Positions 12,190 through 24,036 of a DNA stretch of 64,000 nt are shown piece after piece. Made by a program: the position numbers and the translations under genes. The stretch is from positions 62,001-126,000 of the forward strand of contig JAMXBD010002255.1 in assembly GCA_024138025.1 (NCBI GenBank), written 5' to 3'. Source of the stretch: Combretum micranthum (Eukaryota > Streptophyta > Magnoliopsida > Myrtales > Combretaceae). Under the pieces are notes generated by a model that made no database searches, was not told the DNA's origin, and saw nothing but the letters and a program-made list of their open reading frames with translations. Numbering within the stretch: position 1 is the first letter of the stretch; every line of letters begins with the position of its first letter.

Positions 12190-12900
12190 ATTAGTGTTGA
12201 TGATAGATTATAGGTCACAGCCTACTTGATCCATTATTGTCTTTACACAAGTCAAAGAGCCCAAGAAGGGCCTAAAGAACCATTAACCCTATTGGTCTGA
12301 AAAGGGTCCATGCCAGACAACACTACGGATCGTAACCTAACAAATTATCTCGAGCTCACACTCACATTGATCTTAAGGAAATTTACAGCCAATTTACCAT
12401 AAGTAGGCTTTTAGTTCGTTCACAAGTTGTCTCTTCGGAATCTCCACGTTATCCTCATCCAAACATGGGGCCTGGAGGATTAGGACATCATCAGTTTGCC
12501 ACACTCCATACAACAGTAGCTCCTCCACCACGGCTACCAAACACGTCCATCACCTTAAGCACCAGGTGAATCCTTCACCTCAAGTGCAAGGTTAAGTATC
12601 GATATCATATCCCCTTTAATAGAAAAGACTCAGTGAGCCCTATTCTAGTATGACCATGCACTACAAATAGCCTTTCTCTCCATGTAGAAAAGGCAGGATG
12701 AAAGGTACCAAATAACAAAATTATGATTTCCTTCATTGAATCAATTCTCTCGAGTGTTTTCCCACTAGATTTTCTTAGTGACCCACTAACTTAAGTATCG
12801 GAGTGGTTACATCGGACAACCTCTCAACGCACCCCTAACCGTGTTCTATGTTTGTAGGGAATATACTCATTGATGGAATTTGCACCTGCAAAAATTATAA
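12190..12900. repeat. LTR-like remnant, probably Tat/Retand-type Ty3/gypsy
   Basis: The segment CACTAACTTAAGTATCGGAGTGG-like (about 12782-12806), followed by a C-rich CCCCTAACCG block and a short TTTGTAGG, resembles the 'acttgagcgtcggagtg' motif that recurs in LTRs of plant Tat-lineage elements. More GC-balanced sequence upstream (12300-12600) fits an LTR. No second LTR, primer-binding site or coding domain was seen, so it is probably a solo LTR or fragment; the exact ends are unknown. Confidence 0.45.
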
Positions 12901-14104
12901 AGTTGTCTATAGGTGAGTTACAAGTACGTTTGCATTAATTATTTATGTGTTTCGCTTTTGATGTTTGACATTGGTTACTGGAATTTGTTAATGTAAATCT
13001 CATGTGGATTGGCATATTGATGTATGTATGTAGTGTAAATCATTTCTCCCTAAGTTTTCTACTCACCCCATCTAGAATTTTTTCTTTTTTCGTTTTTCTT
13101 TTTCTCCCTTTTTTTTCCCTAATAAGGTGACCCATAGTTAGAAGCAAGAATTGGAGACAGTAAGGTGGAGTCTTGTGTACCATAATTAGACATCTCTCGG
13201 ACCTAGCCCCTACGTAGTGGACTTGCCACGATCTACGAGTTTAGGCTGAGGCTAGTCGGACCCGTGGACCCCACTGGTCTTTAAGGGTCCCTCGATGAAA
13301 AATAAAAAAAACTAATATGATGTTATAATCAAAATAAAAAATAGTATAGAAAAAAATAGAAAAGTTAAAATAATAGAAAAATTTAATAAAGTAAATAACA
13401 TTTAATGTTTAGATTATTTTCCATATAAATAGGAATTATTAATTATCTATTCACAATATTTAATACGTTGTTGACAACAACACATGTAATAAATACAATT
13501 CAAAACCACCATGTCTCATACTTCATATAAAGCTCTACAAAAAGAAGGACCTCACATCTAAACAATGTGAACTTTTTTTTTTTTTTTAAGCTCTTTTCTT
13601 TTAAAGTGTTACTCTAGTCACACATTGCTAATATTTCAATTTAATAGGGATTTACTTGTGTATAAATAATTGCACGTCCTTGATTGTATTAAATGAATAT
13701 AGGTTAAAAACTACTATATCATTAGCCCCATTTTATATAATTAATGTTTTAAATTTTATTATTTTAATTTTAAAAAGTTTTCTTTCTTCAATTTTTTTTT
13801 TATTTTTTAAAAAGGCGATGAGTCAAAAGTGTCTTGACTTGCCCTGGGACTTGGTGGGTCATGGGTTGGACTTGCCTCACCACTTATAAGGGTAGTTACG
13901 AGTCCATGAAATGGGGGCCTGGAGCTGCTGCGTACGAGTTGGATCTTGATCTGCCTTGCCTTGGGAGATGTCTAACCATAATGTAGTTAAGGAGGAAACA
14001 ATACATAGTTAGTGGCTTAGAAAAATATTTAATAATATTAAAATAATGTCTCAAGAAACCAAACTTTAAAAGAATACACATTAAACATGCATTTTTAGAA
14101 GGTA
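12901..14104. other. AT-rich intergenic DNA, no gene seen
   Basis: It contains T-rich runs (about 13080-13120, 13569-13588, 13788-13810) and two short GC-richer patches (about 13195-13300 and 13815-13975) that may be remnants of one repeat. The short ORFs do not resemble known proteins. Confidence 0.45.
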
Positions 14105-14595
14105 ACTTTTTTTTTCTCTTTTGAAAAATTATAAAATCATTACTTGGTTTTAGTGCATTTACAAATGAGAGATATGAGTTTTGATTTTTCACAAATACAT
14201 GATTTGTATTATGATATTTTGACAAATACGTGACCTAAGTTATATTTTTGACAAATATATGACCTGTGTTTTGTACTTTTGCAAAAAAATGACCTGAGTT
14301 TTATTTTTTAAAAAATATATTACCTTTATTTTTTTTTCACTTAATATTAATATATATTAGATAAGATATATGGAAAAAATATAGGTAATGTATTTGTCCA
14401 AAATCAAAATTTAGGTCACTTATTTGTAAAAACACAAAATATAAGTTATGTATATGTTAAAAATAAAACTCAGGTCACTTGAATTCAATATATCAAAATA
14501 TATGTTATGTATTTGTTAAAAAGCAAAACTCATATTACCTATTTGTAAAAGTATCAAAACACAAATTATATTTTTGTAATTAACAATTTATTTCT
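14105..14595. repeat. Foldback repeat with internally repetitive arms
   Basis: The left arm (about 14105-14335) repeats a roughly 40-45 base motif of the form 'gacaaatAyrTGACCTRWGTTt' about four times. The right arm (about 14380-14590) holds the reverse complement (AActcAGGTCAcTTATTTGtaaaa-like) about four times. The whole can therefore fold into a long hairpin. A related copy is at 26498-26925. It looks like a non-autonomous foldback DNA element; no transposase. Confidence 0.65.
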
Positions 14596-15083
14596 TTTCT
14601 AGAAATGGATTATTCTCATTTACTTTCTTTATTTTTTAATTTAATCTTTTAAAATGTTATAATATATAATTGAGATTTTTAAAAAAGAAAAAAAAATCAT
14701 ATTATTGTCATAAAATATTTAAAAAATCGAATAATACCAACTATTGATTCATAAATTGAATTAGTTTATAACTTGAAAAAAATTAAGAAAAAATAAATAA
14801 TTGCATATGCATAATAATAGGGTTAATGTTGCCAATGATACCAGAATTTTGATGAAATATGCTGCTAGGTACACGAAGTTTGAAATTGATCAATTTAGTA
14901 ACTAAAAAAAACTTTGCATGTATGCCATCAATATCTCTATTAAATTATCTAATACCATCATCTATGTGGCATTTTAATTAGTATAACGAATGTGCAATCG
15001 CATACACGAAAAGTTTTTTTAGATAATAAATTAATCAATTTTAAAGTTTACCTATCTAATTATATATTTTGCTAAAGTTTAAC
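14596..15083. other. AT-rich flank of the LINE insertion
   Basis: AT-rich DNA. From about 14820 it resembles the left part of another inverted-repeat element into which the LINE may have landed (CTAAAGTTTAAC just before the insertion site). No coding content. Confidence 0.4.
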
Positions 15084-15095
15084 TACTATTTATGA
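15084..15095 (+). repeat. Left target-site duplication of the LINE
   Basis: The 12-mer TACTATTTATGA at 15084-15095 is repeated exactly at 21311-21322, immediately after the A-rich 3' tail of the LINE. Confidence 0.8.
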
Positions 15096-15522
15096 AATAC
15101 TATAAAAAACTTTTCTTCCATGACTAAACCTGGAAGTTCAAAGGACACAGAGGAAGATCTGAGAAAAGGACCGGATTCAGATTGCTGAATAAGGACTCCC
15201 CGCCCTCTTTGAAATGAGTCAAGTAGACCACAAGTTTTAACTTTCAAGGAAGTTATTACAAATGGACACCTAATTAGCGTTAGGTCTTCTCTGACTCAAA
15301 ATGACCGTCTCAACAAATCTGCTAATATGCTCAATTCTAGTTTTGAAAATATTGATATGGAGTTGGAGTCGTGTGATATTTTAGAATGTAGTGAAGCAGA
15401 GAATGGGATAGGCCGTATTAAATTCCCTACTGAAGAAAGACAATGATTACAAGAACCATGGGCAAAAGCAATAATAATGAAACCTATAGGAGCTTTTAGG
15501 GCATATAAAACTACAAGAAAAG

Positions 15523-15900
15523 TTGAAATTATTATGGAAAGATAGAGGTCTTTTTCGACTAATAAGTGCTGGAATGGGTTTTTACATTGTTGGCTTTCAG
15601 AGTATGGCTGATAAGGAGTTGGTTCTTAGAGATGGACCTTGGTTTGTAAACGGCTGTTATTTGGTAATCCGTAAATGGTCTCCAAGATTCCTTCCATTCA
15701 ACATAGAGATTGATTCGACAATAGTGTGGGCAAGAATTAATGGACTTCTAATAGAATATTATCAATCCTGGGCATTAAAAAAGATAGGTAATATGATTGG
15801 AAAAGTTCGTGTTTTGATACATATACTATTGGTATGGAACGTGCTCGATTTGCAAGGATCTATGTACAAGTTTCGTATAATATCCCTCTTGTACATATAA
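15523..15900 (+). pseudogene. LINE ORF1 fragment (DUF4283 gag-like domain)
   Basis: A 125-codon open stretch with LLWKDRGLFRLISAGMGFY and LRDGPWFVNGCYLVIRKW, which match the DUF4283 domain of plant LINE ORF1 proteins (RNA-binding gag-like). It continues in another frame into a CEHC-type knuckle near 15950 (EHCGYIGHNS), in which the spacing and final cysteine are damaged. It belongs to the element at 15096-21310. Confidence 0.75.
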
Positions 15901-17079
15901 TGATTGTTGATGATTTGTAACTTAAAGTTCAGTATGAGGGATTGCCATCACTTTATGAACATTGTGGTTATATAGGACATAATTCTGCTATTTATCTTAA
16001 CAAAAAACTATCATAGGCCTTAAATGATGGAGTTAGTCCTAATATTAATAATGAGGAACCCCCACCTTCAGTAGCCATAGGCCATCGTAAGACTTCCATT
16101 GATGCAAAAACCAAATCTAGTGACAATGACATCAGGGGATCCTAGGGAGATTGGATAAAAGTTGAAAGACGAAAGAAAAAAAAGCAAGCAAAAAGACATG
16201 TCCTTCAAGAACCAAAAGGATACCTTGATGGAGAAGATAGATAGACTAACACAGTTGGCCTTAAGAAAGGACATCCTCTCTTAGCCCAAGACTCTTCAGC
16301 CAATCACACACAACTTCCTCCCAAAACAATCATGAGGAAATTAAGACTCTTATGGATTGGTCCACCAACCCCAAAAATAACCAGGCCTCAAAAAAATTTT
16401 CTTTCCATAAACAAAAGAAGTCCCATGCCTCTTTGATGGACAAACTTACCAAAGTTAAACAATCAATAAGGAAAAATGCCTCTGTGCATTCAATTCACAG
16501 TTACAGTTTGATTTCTACATAGAGACTCGTCGATGCCATTGATGGAGGGGAGCTAAACAACTTGGCTAATGTCCTCTCCAATCGCTTAATAAGATTACAC
16601 GGACATCGCAAGAATTGAGCTATCAATGCTCACTTTCGACCACAATAATGCCAAGAATCTTCCTGAACTCTTTTTCCACTAGGGAGGATAATAGCCAATA
16701 ACTTGGCCTACCGAATCTAATCGACTAGGGGAATTTCCCTAGTAATCTTATCATCAAGGGAACAAGACCACAGAATGACGCATCTTCCATAAGCCCTATT
16801 GGCAGCTTGGGAGAGGACGGTCTGCTTGATAACTCAAGTAGCTTGTCATTGGGAGGTAATACTAGAAGGGCTACCAATATGGCCAATAGTAAGCCTCCTA
16901 ATATAGGAGTGAGCTTAATAATGGATGTTTGCCCCAGAGGAAGTCATGCCTTTGATGCTTCTAACGGAGTATCAACCTTGTGTGCTAAGAATGGTGTTCC
17001 TACTTCTGAGATCCTTAGAAATTGATTATCCTTTGTGGTATCAACTCTTGGTATCAATGACGAATTACTCCATGATTGA

Positions 17080-17700
17080 CCTTGACTTAATAAGTCTCGG
17101 TAGAATACAAAATATTCATATCAAAGTCCTTGCTTGGAATACTAGAGGCTCCCCTCTTAACCAAAGAATGAACTATATTAATATGCTGATGGAGACTTAT
17201 GTGTTGAATGTTCTTGTACTTTTGGAAACTAGAATGATTGAGCCCGATGTTGAAGTGCTTTGCCATAGACTCAATTTTGAGAATATGGTTTGTGTTGATG
17301 CTGGGGATATGGGGGAGGAATTGTCACCTTGTGGAATAATTATGGAATCCTATTTAGAATCTGTTCTCGTTTGAGCAAGAAATGCACCTCCATGTCCAGG
17401 TATCTTTCTCTAACCTTGTTATTTTTCTGTTTGTTATTTATGCGAGTCTTAGACTTTAGGAACACTATCTTTTATAGGAAAACCTTATAACAGCGTTTGA
17501 AGTGTTGATGGACATGGGCAATCATTGGTGATTTTACAACATAGATCCCACCTATACTAAGAATGTATGATAAGTGTCGAATGATTGATCTTGGTTTTGT
17601 TGGCCTACCCTTTATTTGGATGAATATGAGTAAAGATTTGGATAATTTAATTAAGACTATGATTGATAAGGTATGGGCCAACCAAAATGGCTAAATTTGT
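17080..17700 (+). pseudogene. LINE ORF2 endonuclease-like region
   Basis: KVLAWNTRGSPLNQRMNYI followed by VLVLLETRM (about 17125-17235) matches the N-terminus of plant LINE endonucleases (exonuclease-endonuclease-phosphatase fold). Further on, MIDLGFVGLPFIWMN (about 17581-17625) matches its C-terminal part. Stops near 17374 and later break the frame. Confidence 0.7.
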
Positions 17701-17893
17701 TTCCTGAGTCTAAGGTGTTCCACTTAAGTCACTGTTAATATGATCATAGGCCCATTTTATTAAATACCCTGCCCAAAATTGAGCTGAACTAGAAAAGAAG
17801 ACCCTTTCGTTTTCAAAATATGTGGTTTGGACATCCCATGTTCAAAGATGTTGTCAAGAAAGCTAGATTCTAAGTTGACATCCCGTTACTAAT

Positions 17894-19498
17894 ATGGCTG
17901 GAACTATAGTGGAATTTAGAAAGTGGAATAGAGAAACCTTTAGGATAATCAAAGAGCGAAAGAGGATTCTTATGAATAGTTTAAAATGTTTGGATGAAAG
18001 TTGTGTTGATATAAGTGACCAAGAGCACTGGAATACTTTCAATGCATTAAAGAAAGAATTGAATGAAGTCATTAGGAAAGAGCAAATTCTTTGGGTAGCC
18101 AAAGCTCATAGTCAATGGATCATTGATGGAGACCACAATATTGCCTTCTTGCACGCCTCTATGTTAGCTCGTTGGGCAAAAAATAGAATTTCTGGTCTTA
18201 TGGATGACCATGGTAAATGGCATACAAACAAAGAGACCATAGAAGAAATGATCACCTCTTTTTATGAAACTTTGTTTAAAACTGGTAAAATAAGTGTAGA
18301 AAGATGTGATCTACCTTAAGTTAGAGGTTTGGTTCTCACTGCAGAACAAAAAGAAGATTTGGGAAAACCTATTAGTCCTCGAGAAATTTGGAAGTGATTA
18401 AAATCCATTGGTAAAAACAAAACACTAGGATGGGATTGTTTTAACTTAGCATTCTTTTAAAGTTGCTAGGAATTCATTGGTCTGGATATGAGGAATATAT
18501 TTGGTATTGGGTCGAGGAAGAAATTGATCTAGAGATGAATGAACAATCATAGCTCTGATTCCCAAATGAATGGGGGCTTGTAAAGTTTTGAGTTCCGATT
18601 TAGCCTATGCACTACCATCTATAAGATACTCTCCAAAATCATAGTAAATCATCTTTGGTTTCTTTTGAATAAGCTTATCTATCCAACACAAACAAGCTTT
18701 GTTCCTGGATAGTCTACTTCTGATAATGTCATCCTTCTTTAAGAAGTCATGGTAAGAATGAGGAAGAAATATGGGAAAATCGGTTGGATGATATGGAAAC
18801 TTGATCTTAAAAGGGCCTATGATAGGATGGAATGGGACTTTATTATAAAGTCGTATATCAACTCAATTTTCCTATTAATTAGATCAAAACTATCTCTTCA
18901 TGTTTAAGTCTAACCTCTTTCCAGATCTTAATCAATGGCAAAACTTCCAAACTTTTTGAAGCCTTTACATGGATTGAGACAAGGGGATCCAATGTCTCTT
19001 ATCTCTTTATTCTTGCTTTGGAATGGTTTAGTAGAGCTATTAATAATTTAGTGGAACTAGGTTGGTGGAAGCCTCTCTTGCTGAAAGTATGTAACCTGAG
19101 TCTCTCCCACCTTTTATTTGCTGATGACATAATTCTTATGGGAGAAGCATCGGCTGAAAATGCTAGCTACATGTGGCATTACTTGGAATATTTTGGAAAG
19201 TTCTCTAGACAAAAGATCAACTTGGAAAAATCAAGGATAATTTTCTCCACAAATACCACCTATAATTCTAAGGAATAGATCTTAAAATCTGGTGGGGTTA
19301 AAAGAAAGACAAAAGATTAGGAAGTATCTGGGATTCCCTATAGGAGAAAATGGTAACATTGGTGGTCCTAAGTCAATGTTCATCCTTGATAAAATCAAAG
19401 CTAAGCTAACAGGTAGGAAATCATCTATGTTAAGCATGTCGAGGAGAAAGGTTGTTTTGGAATTAGTTATTCATGGTATTTTAAGCTACTACATATAA
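17894..19498 (+). pseudogene. LINE reverse transcriptase region
   Basis: Three broken open stretches (17894-18319, 19018-19278, 19292-19498) together cover a plant LINE RT. They include a DGDHNIAFLHA segment before the fingers, and LSHLLFADDIILMGEA, the palm box with the catalytic Asp pair. KYLGFPIGENG then marks the thumb-proximal part. Multiple stops between 18320 and 19017 remove a continuous frame. Confidence 0.8.
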
Positions 19499-20079
19499 GC
19501 TATGTGGATCCCCAGAAACATAATTGATTGAATAGAGAAATTGATGAGAGATGTTTTCTAGGGTTTTAAATAAGGGACAAAAGGATTCTATGGAATCAGT
19601 TAGGATAAAGTTAAAAGAATAGAAGAGTATAATGGAGCTGGGGTGTGGGATAAAAGGAAAAGAAATAAAGTGGCTTTTTGGAAGCTGGCTTGGAACTTAA
19701 ATAAAAAGAAACCCCTATGGTCGCAGCTTATTAGAAGAAAGAGTTGTCGAGGAGAAAGTAAGTTCATGGGAGTACATCCTAAAACCTTAAGGGAAATTAT
19801 GAGAAATGTGACTGGCATGGAAAATCATTGTACATGGTTACCAAAAAATGGAAAAAAAAAAGATAAAATTTTGGACGGATAAATGGATTGGGAAAGGAAG
19901 GCTGATTGATTGGATTTTTGGTCCTTTTAATAACTCAACAAAGGATTTAACTCTTGAGCAAGTCTAGAATGATCAACGTTGGAATGAGGAGATAATTTCT
20001 TATCATCTTGATGATCAGATCAGGGCTTTCCTAGGAGAACTCATTCTGATTCTTGGAGAAATTGATGATTAGTTAATTT

Positions 20080-21250
20080 AGGATCTTTGATTGGATGGCC
20101 ACTTCACGATTGAATTAGCTTATATAGCCTTTCATGCTAAGGATCATGGCTCGTGTCTAGTGGAAAACAATTTTGCCAAGATTGGAAAGTCTGTACTTAT
20201 CCAAAAATTAAAATGTTCCTTTAGAGAATTTTTTGGAATGGACTCCTAACAAAGGAAAATCTGGTACAATGTGGATATGAAATGTATCTTTCGTGGTCTG
20301 GCTAAAAATGCACAACATCTATTTAAGGACTGCTAGGAAGTGCATTTCGTTGCTAGGAAATTAGGTATAGAATAGTATTTTCTCTTTGACCAAGACTTGA
20401 ACATATCTGTTTGGTTGAAGAGAATTTTTAAATGGAAGAAATCCCTATCAAATTGTTCCTCTTACCCTCCATAGGTTCTAGATACCTTCTTGCCGTGGGA
20501 TCTCTAGTGCAAACAGAAAGGAGAATTTTCAATAGCAAATCAAATCAGACCTAGGTAGACTATTGTAGAGCTGAAGCAAATGAATTTTGGATGCACTACC
20601 AAAAGTAACTAAAGAAGACCGGCACTCGGTTCTCTAGTTTTTGGTAACCACCTCTTCTATCATAGATCAAGATTAACTGTGATGCATTGTTCAAATCTCC
20701 TATTGTTCCTACTGTTGTTGGAATCATAGAGAGAAACTGTCATGGTTCATGTCTTGGTGATCGTATCAGACGTATGTCCATGACATCTCCATTAATGGCG
20801 AAAATATGGGCATATATCATGCATTAAAATGGTTTGAAGAACATTAATTTATAGGATGACATTATTGAACATGATTCCATGGGCAATTAACTGGATTTGT
20901 GATATTGAAATTGATAATTTTACTCCTAATGTTGTTGTCACATGTAGGCATTTGATGCAGTTGTTGCAAGAGAACAATAGAAGGATAGCTCTGATGTGAA
21001 CAACTAGAGCAACAAACTAACTGGCTCATGATCTTGCTACGATGGGATCACAAAAGAAAACTAATGAAGACTTTTCTTGTTTTAATTTCCATATGTTTTG
21101 TAATAATGCATCTGCTCGCACTCTTAATGTTTTGTTTCTTGTTTCCTTTGCCAATGGTTTAATGCCAGAGGCCTATTCAGCTTTTGCTACTTCTCCTCAA
21201 ATTGGTTATCGTGGAGATCTTAGTAGTAGTCTGTTTCGTGATAATGGCTA
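20080..21250 (+). pseudogene. LINE zf-RVT and RNase H region
   Basis: About 20080-20330 carries the zf-RVT-like region with broken Trp/Cys pattern. INCDALFKSPIVPTVVGII (about 20670-20727) matches the RNase H start of plant LINEs, and the open stretch 21042-21251 is the C-terminal tail. Several stops; non-functional. Confidence 0.6.
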
Positions 21251-21310
21251 ATGGCCATTAGCATTGTTTGAACTTCTTAAGTTTTCTGTTTGATATCATA
21301 GAAAAAAAAG

Positions 21311-21322
21311 TACTATTTATGA
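21311..21322 (+). repeat. Right target-site duplication of the LINE
   Basis: TACTATTTATGA, identical to 15084-15095, directly follows the A-rich LINE tail. Confidence 0.8.
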
Positions 21323-22020
21323 CATTTACCGTATCATAATAGTCTTTTATTTGTAAATTTTGATTATAATAATAATTACTATTATATATCATTATTCTCT
21401 CAAGTGTTTTTGGAAGGTGTGAGCCCATATGTCAATTGTCATATTTTAAAAAATCAATATTGAGATGAAATAAATAAACATACATAGTTTTAATCAACTG
21501 TTGTTGACAAGACTATTGCACAGCATATAAGTTTATATTCATTTACTTTCTTCCAAGTGCATTGATTAGTATTACATGCCCAAATTGCGGATGCTGGGAA
21601 TAAAAGTACAAAAGAGACATAGAGGACATCCTCAAAAACCACCAAAAAAAAAAAAAAAACCACTCATCCTCAAATCTTAAATTTTAGCAAATCTACATAT
21701 AGTATAACTATAAAATATAGTTTTTTATTTTTACCGAGTCGAGCTTGAAATGGCATGCAATGGAAATGCTCATGCTTATTCACCAAACGCTACATGCAAT
21801 GGAAATGCTCATGCTTTTAGTGCAACAACGTCGGATTTTTTTTTTTTTTTTTTTCTGAAAAAACAAACTTACTATTATACTGCACCTAAGATTAATAAAT
21901 CTAGCTAGTAGTAATCCATAATTGTGTCCCCAAAGTGACATAAAATGCATCATGCACGCATGGAGTTACGTATTAAATGTATAAGAATAATGTATATATT
22001 TGAGACAGAAGATAATTAAC
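21323..22020. other. AT-rich intergenic DNA with a short direct duplication
   Basis: A 24-bp word beginning CATGCAATGGAAATGC occurs at 21754-21777 and again at 21793-21816 (offset 39). A and T homopolymers lie near 21642-21659 and 21839-21854. No gene seen. Confidence 0.5.
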
Positions 22021-22027
22021 TAATTAA

Positions 22028-22273
22028 TCAACTGGGTTTGCGGTTGGCGAAGCGCATAATAAGTTGGTAAAGTGCTGTTTTTGCTCGAAGCTTCAAATCG
22101 GCATGCAGAACAGCAAATATCTTGCGCTTTATACTGCCTCTAACTGGAGGGATTCTCTTCGTGAAGACCCCATTATCTCTTCTTTCAACAGCTCTCCTTT
22201 GTGATGATACTCTTCGTCTTTCCAACTCTCTACCACCACCCATCATCGTTTTCTTCATTTCTTCAACTTCCAT
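22028..22273 (-). CDS. Small basic protein of unknown function (81 aa)
   Basis: An uninterrupted 81-codon frame starting at 22273. The N-terminal part is rich in Glu/Arg/Lys. A PPVRGSIKRKIFAVLH segment at about residues 42-57 resembles the basic RGxIKxxIF-type segment of some small uncharacterised plant proteins, a loose impression rather than a search result. No signal peptide or membrane segment is visible. Upstream on the coding strand there is a CT-rich leader (GA repeat at about 22368-22395 on the plus strand) and a TATA-like TTTTTATATCC (about 22404-22414), about 135 bases from the ATG. These support a short intronless gene. It could still be a chance ORF. Confidence 0.5.
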   Translation of the reverse strand: MEVEEMKKTMMGGGRELERRRVSSQRRAVERRDNGVFTKRIPPVRGSIKRKIFAVLHADLKLRAKTALYQLIMRFANRKPS

Positions 22274-22367
22274 TATTATTCACACATTAATTATTAATAT
22301 ACACACATGATTGTGTGTAAATATATTTATATGTATGTATAGGTTTGTATGTTTGAGTGGCAAAGAA

Positions 22368-22420
22368 GAGAAAGAGAGAGAGAGAGAAAGAGAGGTGATA
22401 TTAGGGATATAAAAATATTG
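22368..22420 (-). promoter_or_regulatory. CT-rich leader and TATA-like box of the small gene
   Basis: On the minus strand, TTTTTATATCC (about 22404-22414) precedes a CT repeat (22368-22395), an arrangement common in plant core promoters. A run of nine G (plus strand, about 22421-22429) lies just upstream. Inferred only from composition and position. Confidence 0.35.
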
Positions 22421-22430
22421 GGGGGGGGGA

Positions 22431-24030
22431 GGAACCTTCGCGTCACCTTCATATCCTTAAGCAAATTTCACTACTAGACGGGGCCATAGTGTTTTTTTGC
22501 CACCTTTTTAGTGTTTGCTATGTCCCGTACATGTTTTTAATGTATGTGTGGTGATACAAAACAATATGTAAGGCTTTTATTTACTTAGATTTCAAGCGAT
22601 TTTTGAAGTGCGGGACCGTACAGGTTACAGGTTGCTTAGTCTGTACCATGATTATGTACGAAGGACGAAGGCGTCATTAATGCCTTTTACATCGTGATGA
22701 TCGACTTCTGGCTAGTATTTTTTAACGTTGGTGAGACTTGAGTTACTTGACATAAAAATTTAAGCTAAACATCATTATATAATGGATAAAATAAAATTTT
22801 TGACATAAAAACTAATATAAGAGTTGCTTAATTAGGTAATTCAGAAAATGAGCTTTTAACTCATTTTAAGTAGAAAAATTATTAAAATAATATTAAATAA
22901 CTCTTTTGAAGTAATTTATTTATAAAATGTAAAGTTGTTTAATAATAAAAGTTATTTAAGTTATTGATGTGACATCTTAAACCCATCATTAAAGATGCTC
23001 TAATTAAGCTGACAGAGGGAGAGAGAGAGGGTTTATTATGCTAATATGATTCTTTTTCAGATAAGTGGCATAGGGTGTCTGTGGACTTAGTTTTGGACCG
23101 AATTGAGCCAAGCAGATTATTTGCGATCGCTCATCAATGTAAAACCTAATGAATTAAACAATTTGAGATTTTAAAAAAACCATTTTGAATACGATATCAT
23201 TGGGTTTAAATCGGTTTTAAAAATTATTTATTCTAATCGGTGTTATTACTGATAAATTTTTAGAATTTTTAGTTTAAGATATTTATGTTTAAATTAAGGA
23301 ATACTATGTAAATAAATCATATAACATCATATCATGAATTATTGTATTTTGGATCATAGTAAAGGCATGCGAGTTTGCTTGAGAGATGACAAATGGAGGT
23401 AAAAGAAAATGAATAAATTAAAGAGGTTGAACATGAAATATATATTTGGGGGAAGGGGGGGAAGACAAATAGGTTTTGGTGAAATGTTAATAAGATTTGA
23501 AACTTAAAAATATCGTCTGTTTTAGTTTTAAATTGAAATGATTTGATTCAAGGTCAAACACTTCAATTCAGTTTGAATTTTAAATCAAACCATGTATTAT
23601 TTGAAACTTCCTTTAAACCAACCAAAATACAACGAACTGCAGTATACTTTCAATCGGTTAGATTGATTTAATTTAATTCAATTTGATGAATAGCTTTAAA
23701 GTCGTGCGTTAGTAGTAATAATTTTTTTTTTCCCTTTTCCTTTCTTTGATGGAATGAATAATTCCACACTAAGAAACATTTTGCGTGTGTGTTTTTCCCT
23801 TCCTTGTACGTTGTATTCCTAGTACATTTATACGAAACAACTAGCGGTAGCATGATAATACGTAGACAATGATTGGAACATAAAGAATCGACGCATCGTT
23901 ATGTGAGACTATTATTTTTATCGAAGTCCATTATTTGAGAATCTTTCACTTTATTGGAGATTATTTTGAGGTGAGCTGCTTATAAACTATTCTATATTTA
24001 CCGTGTACGCGTAGAACGAAAAAAAAAAAA
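22431..24030. other. Gene-poor AT-rich region
   Basis: No ORF of recognisable content. A segment ending near 23002 in CATTAAAGATGCTCTAA resembles the end of MITE families common in plants, but no matching left end was found. Around 23090-23700 there are repeated AATCGGTT/TTGAATTT words typical of decayed DNA transposons. Confidence 0.4.
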
Positions 24031-24036
24031 AAACCA

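Larger units (their letters stand above)
15096..21310 (+). mobile_element. Decayed full-length LINE (non-LTR) retrotransposon
   Basis: A 6215-bp insertion bounded by the 12-bp duplication TACTATTTATGA and ending in an A-rich tail (GAAAAAAAAG at 21301-21310). Domain order on the plus strand: ORF1 DUF4283-type region (about 15500-15860) with a damaged zinc knuckle (about 15940-16000); apurinic endonuclease-like region (about 17090-17700); reverse transcriptase (about 18060-19480, with the FADD box near 19120-19132); zf-RVT region (about 20080-20330); RNase H (about 20660-21240). Many stops and frameshifts interrupt it, so it is not functional. The order is that of plant L1-type LINEs with an RNase H domain. 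Confidence 0.88.

Noticed and set aside
22730..23005. MITE ending in CATTAAAGATGCTCTAA
   Set aside because: Only one end is visible; no inverted partner or duplication could be found.
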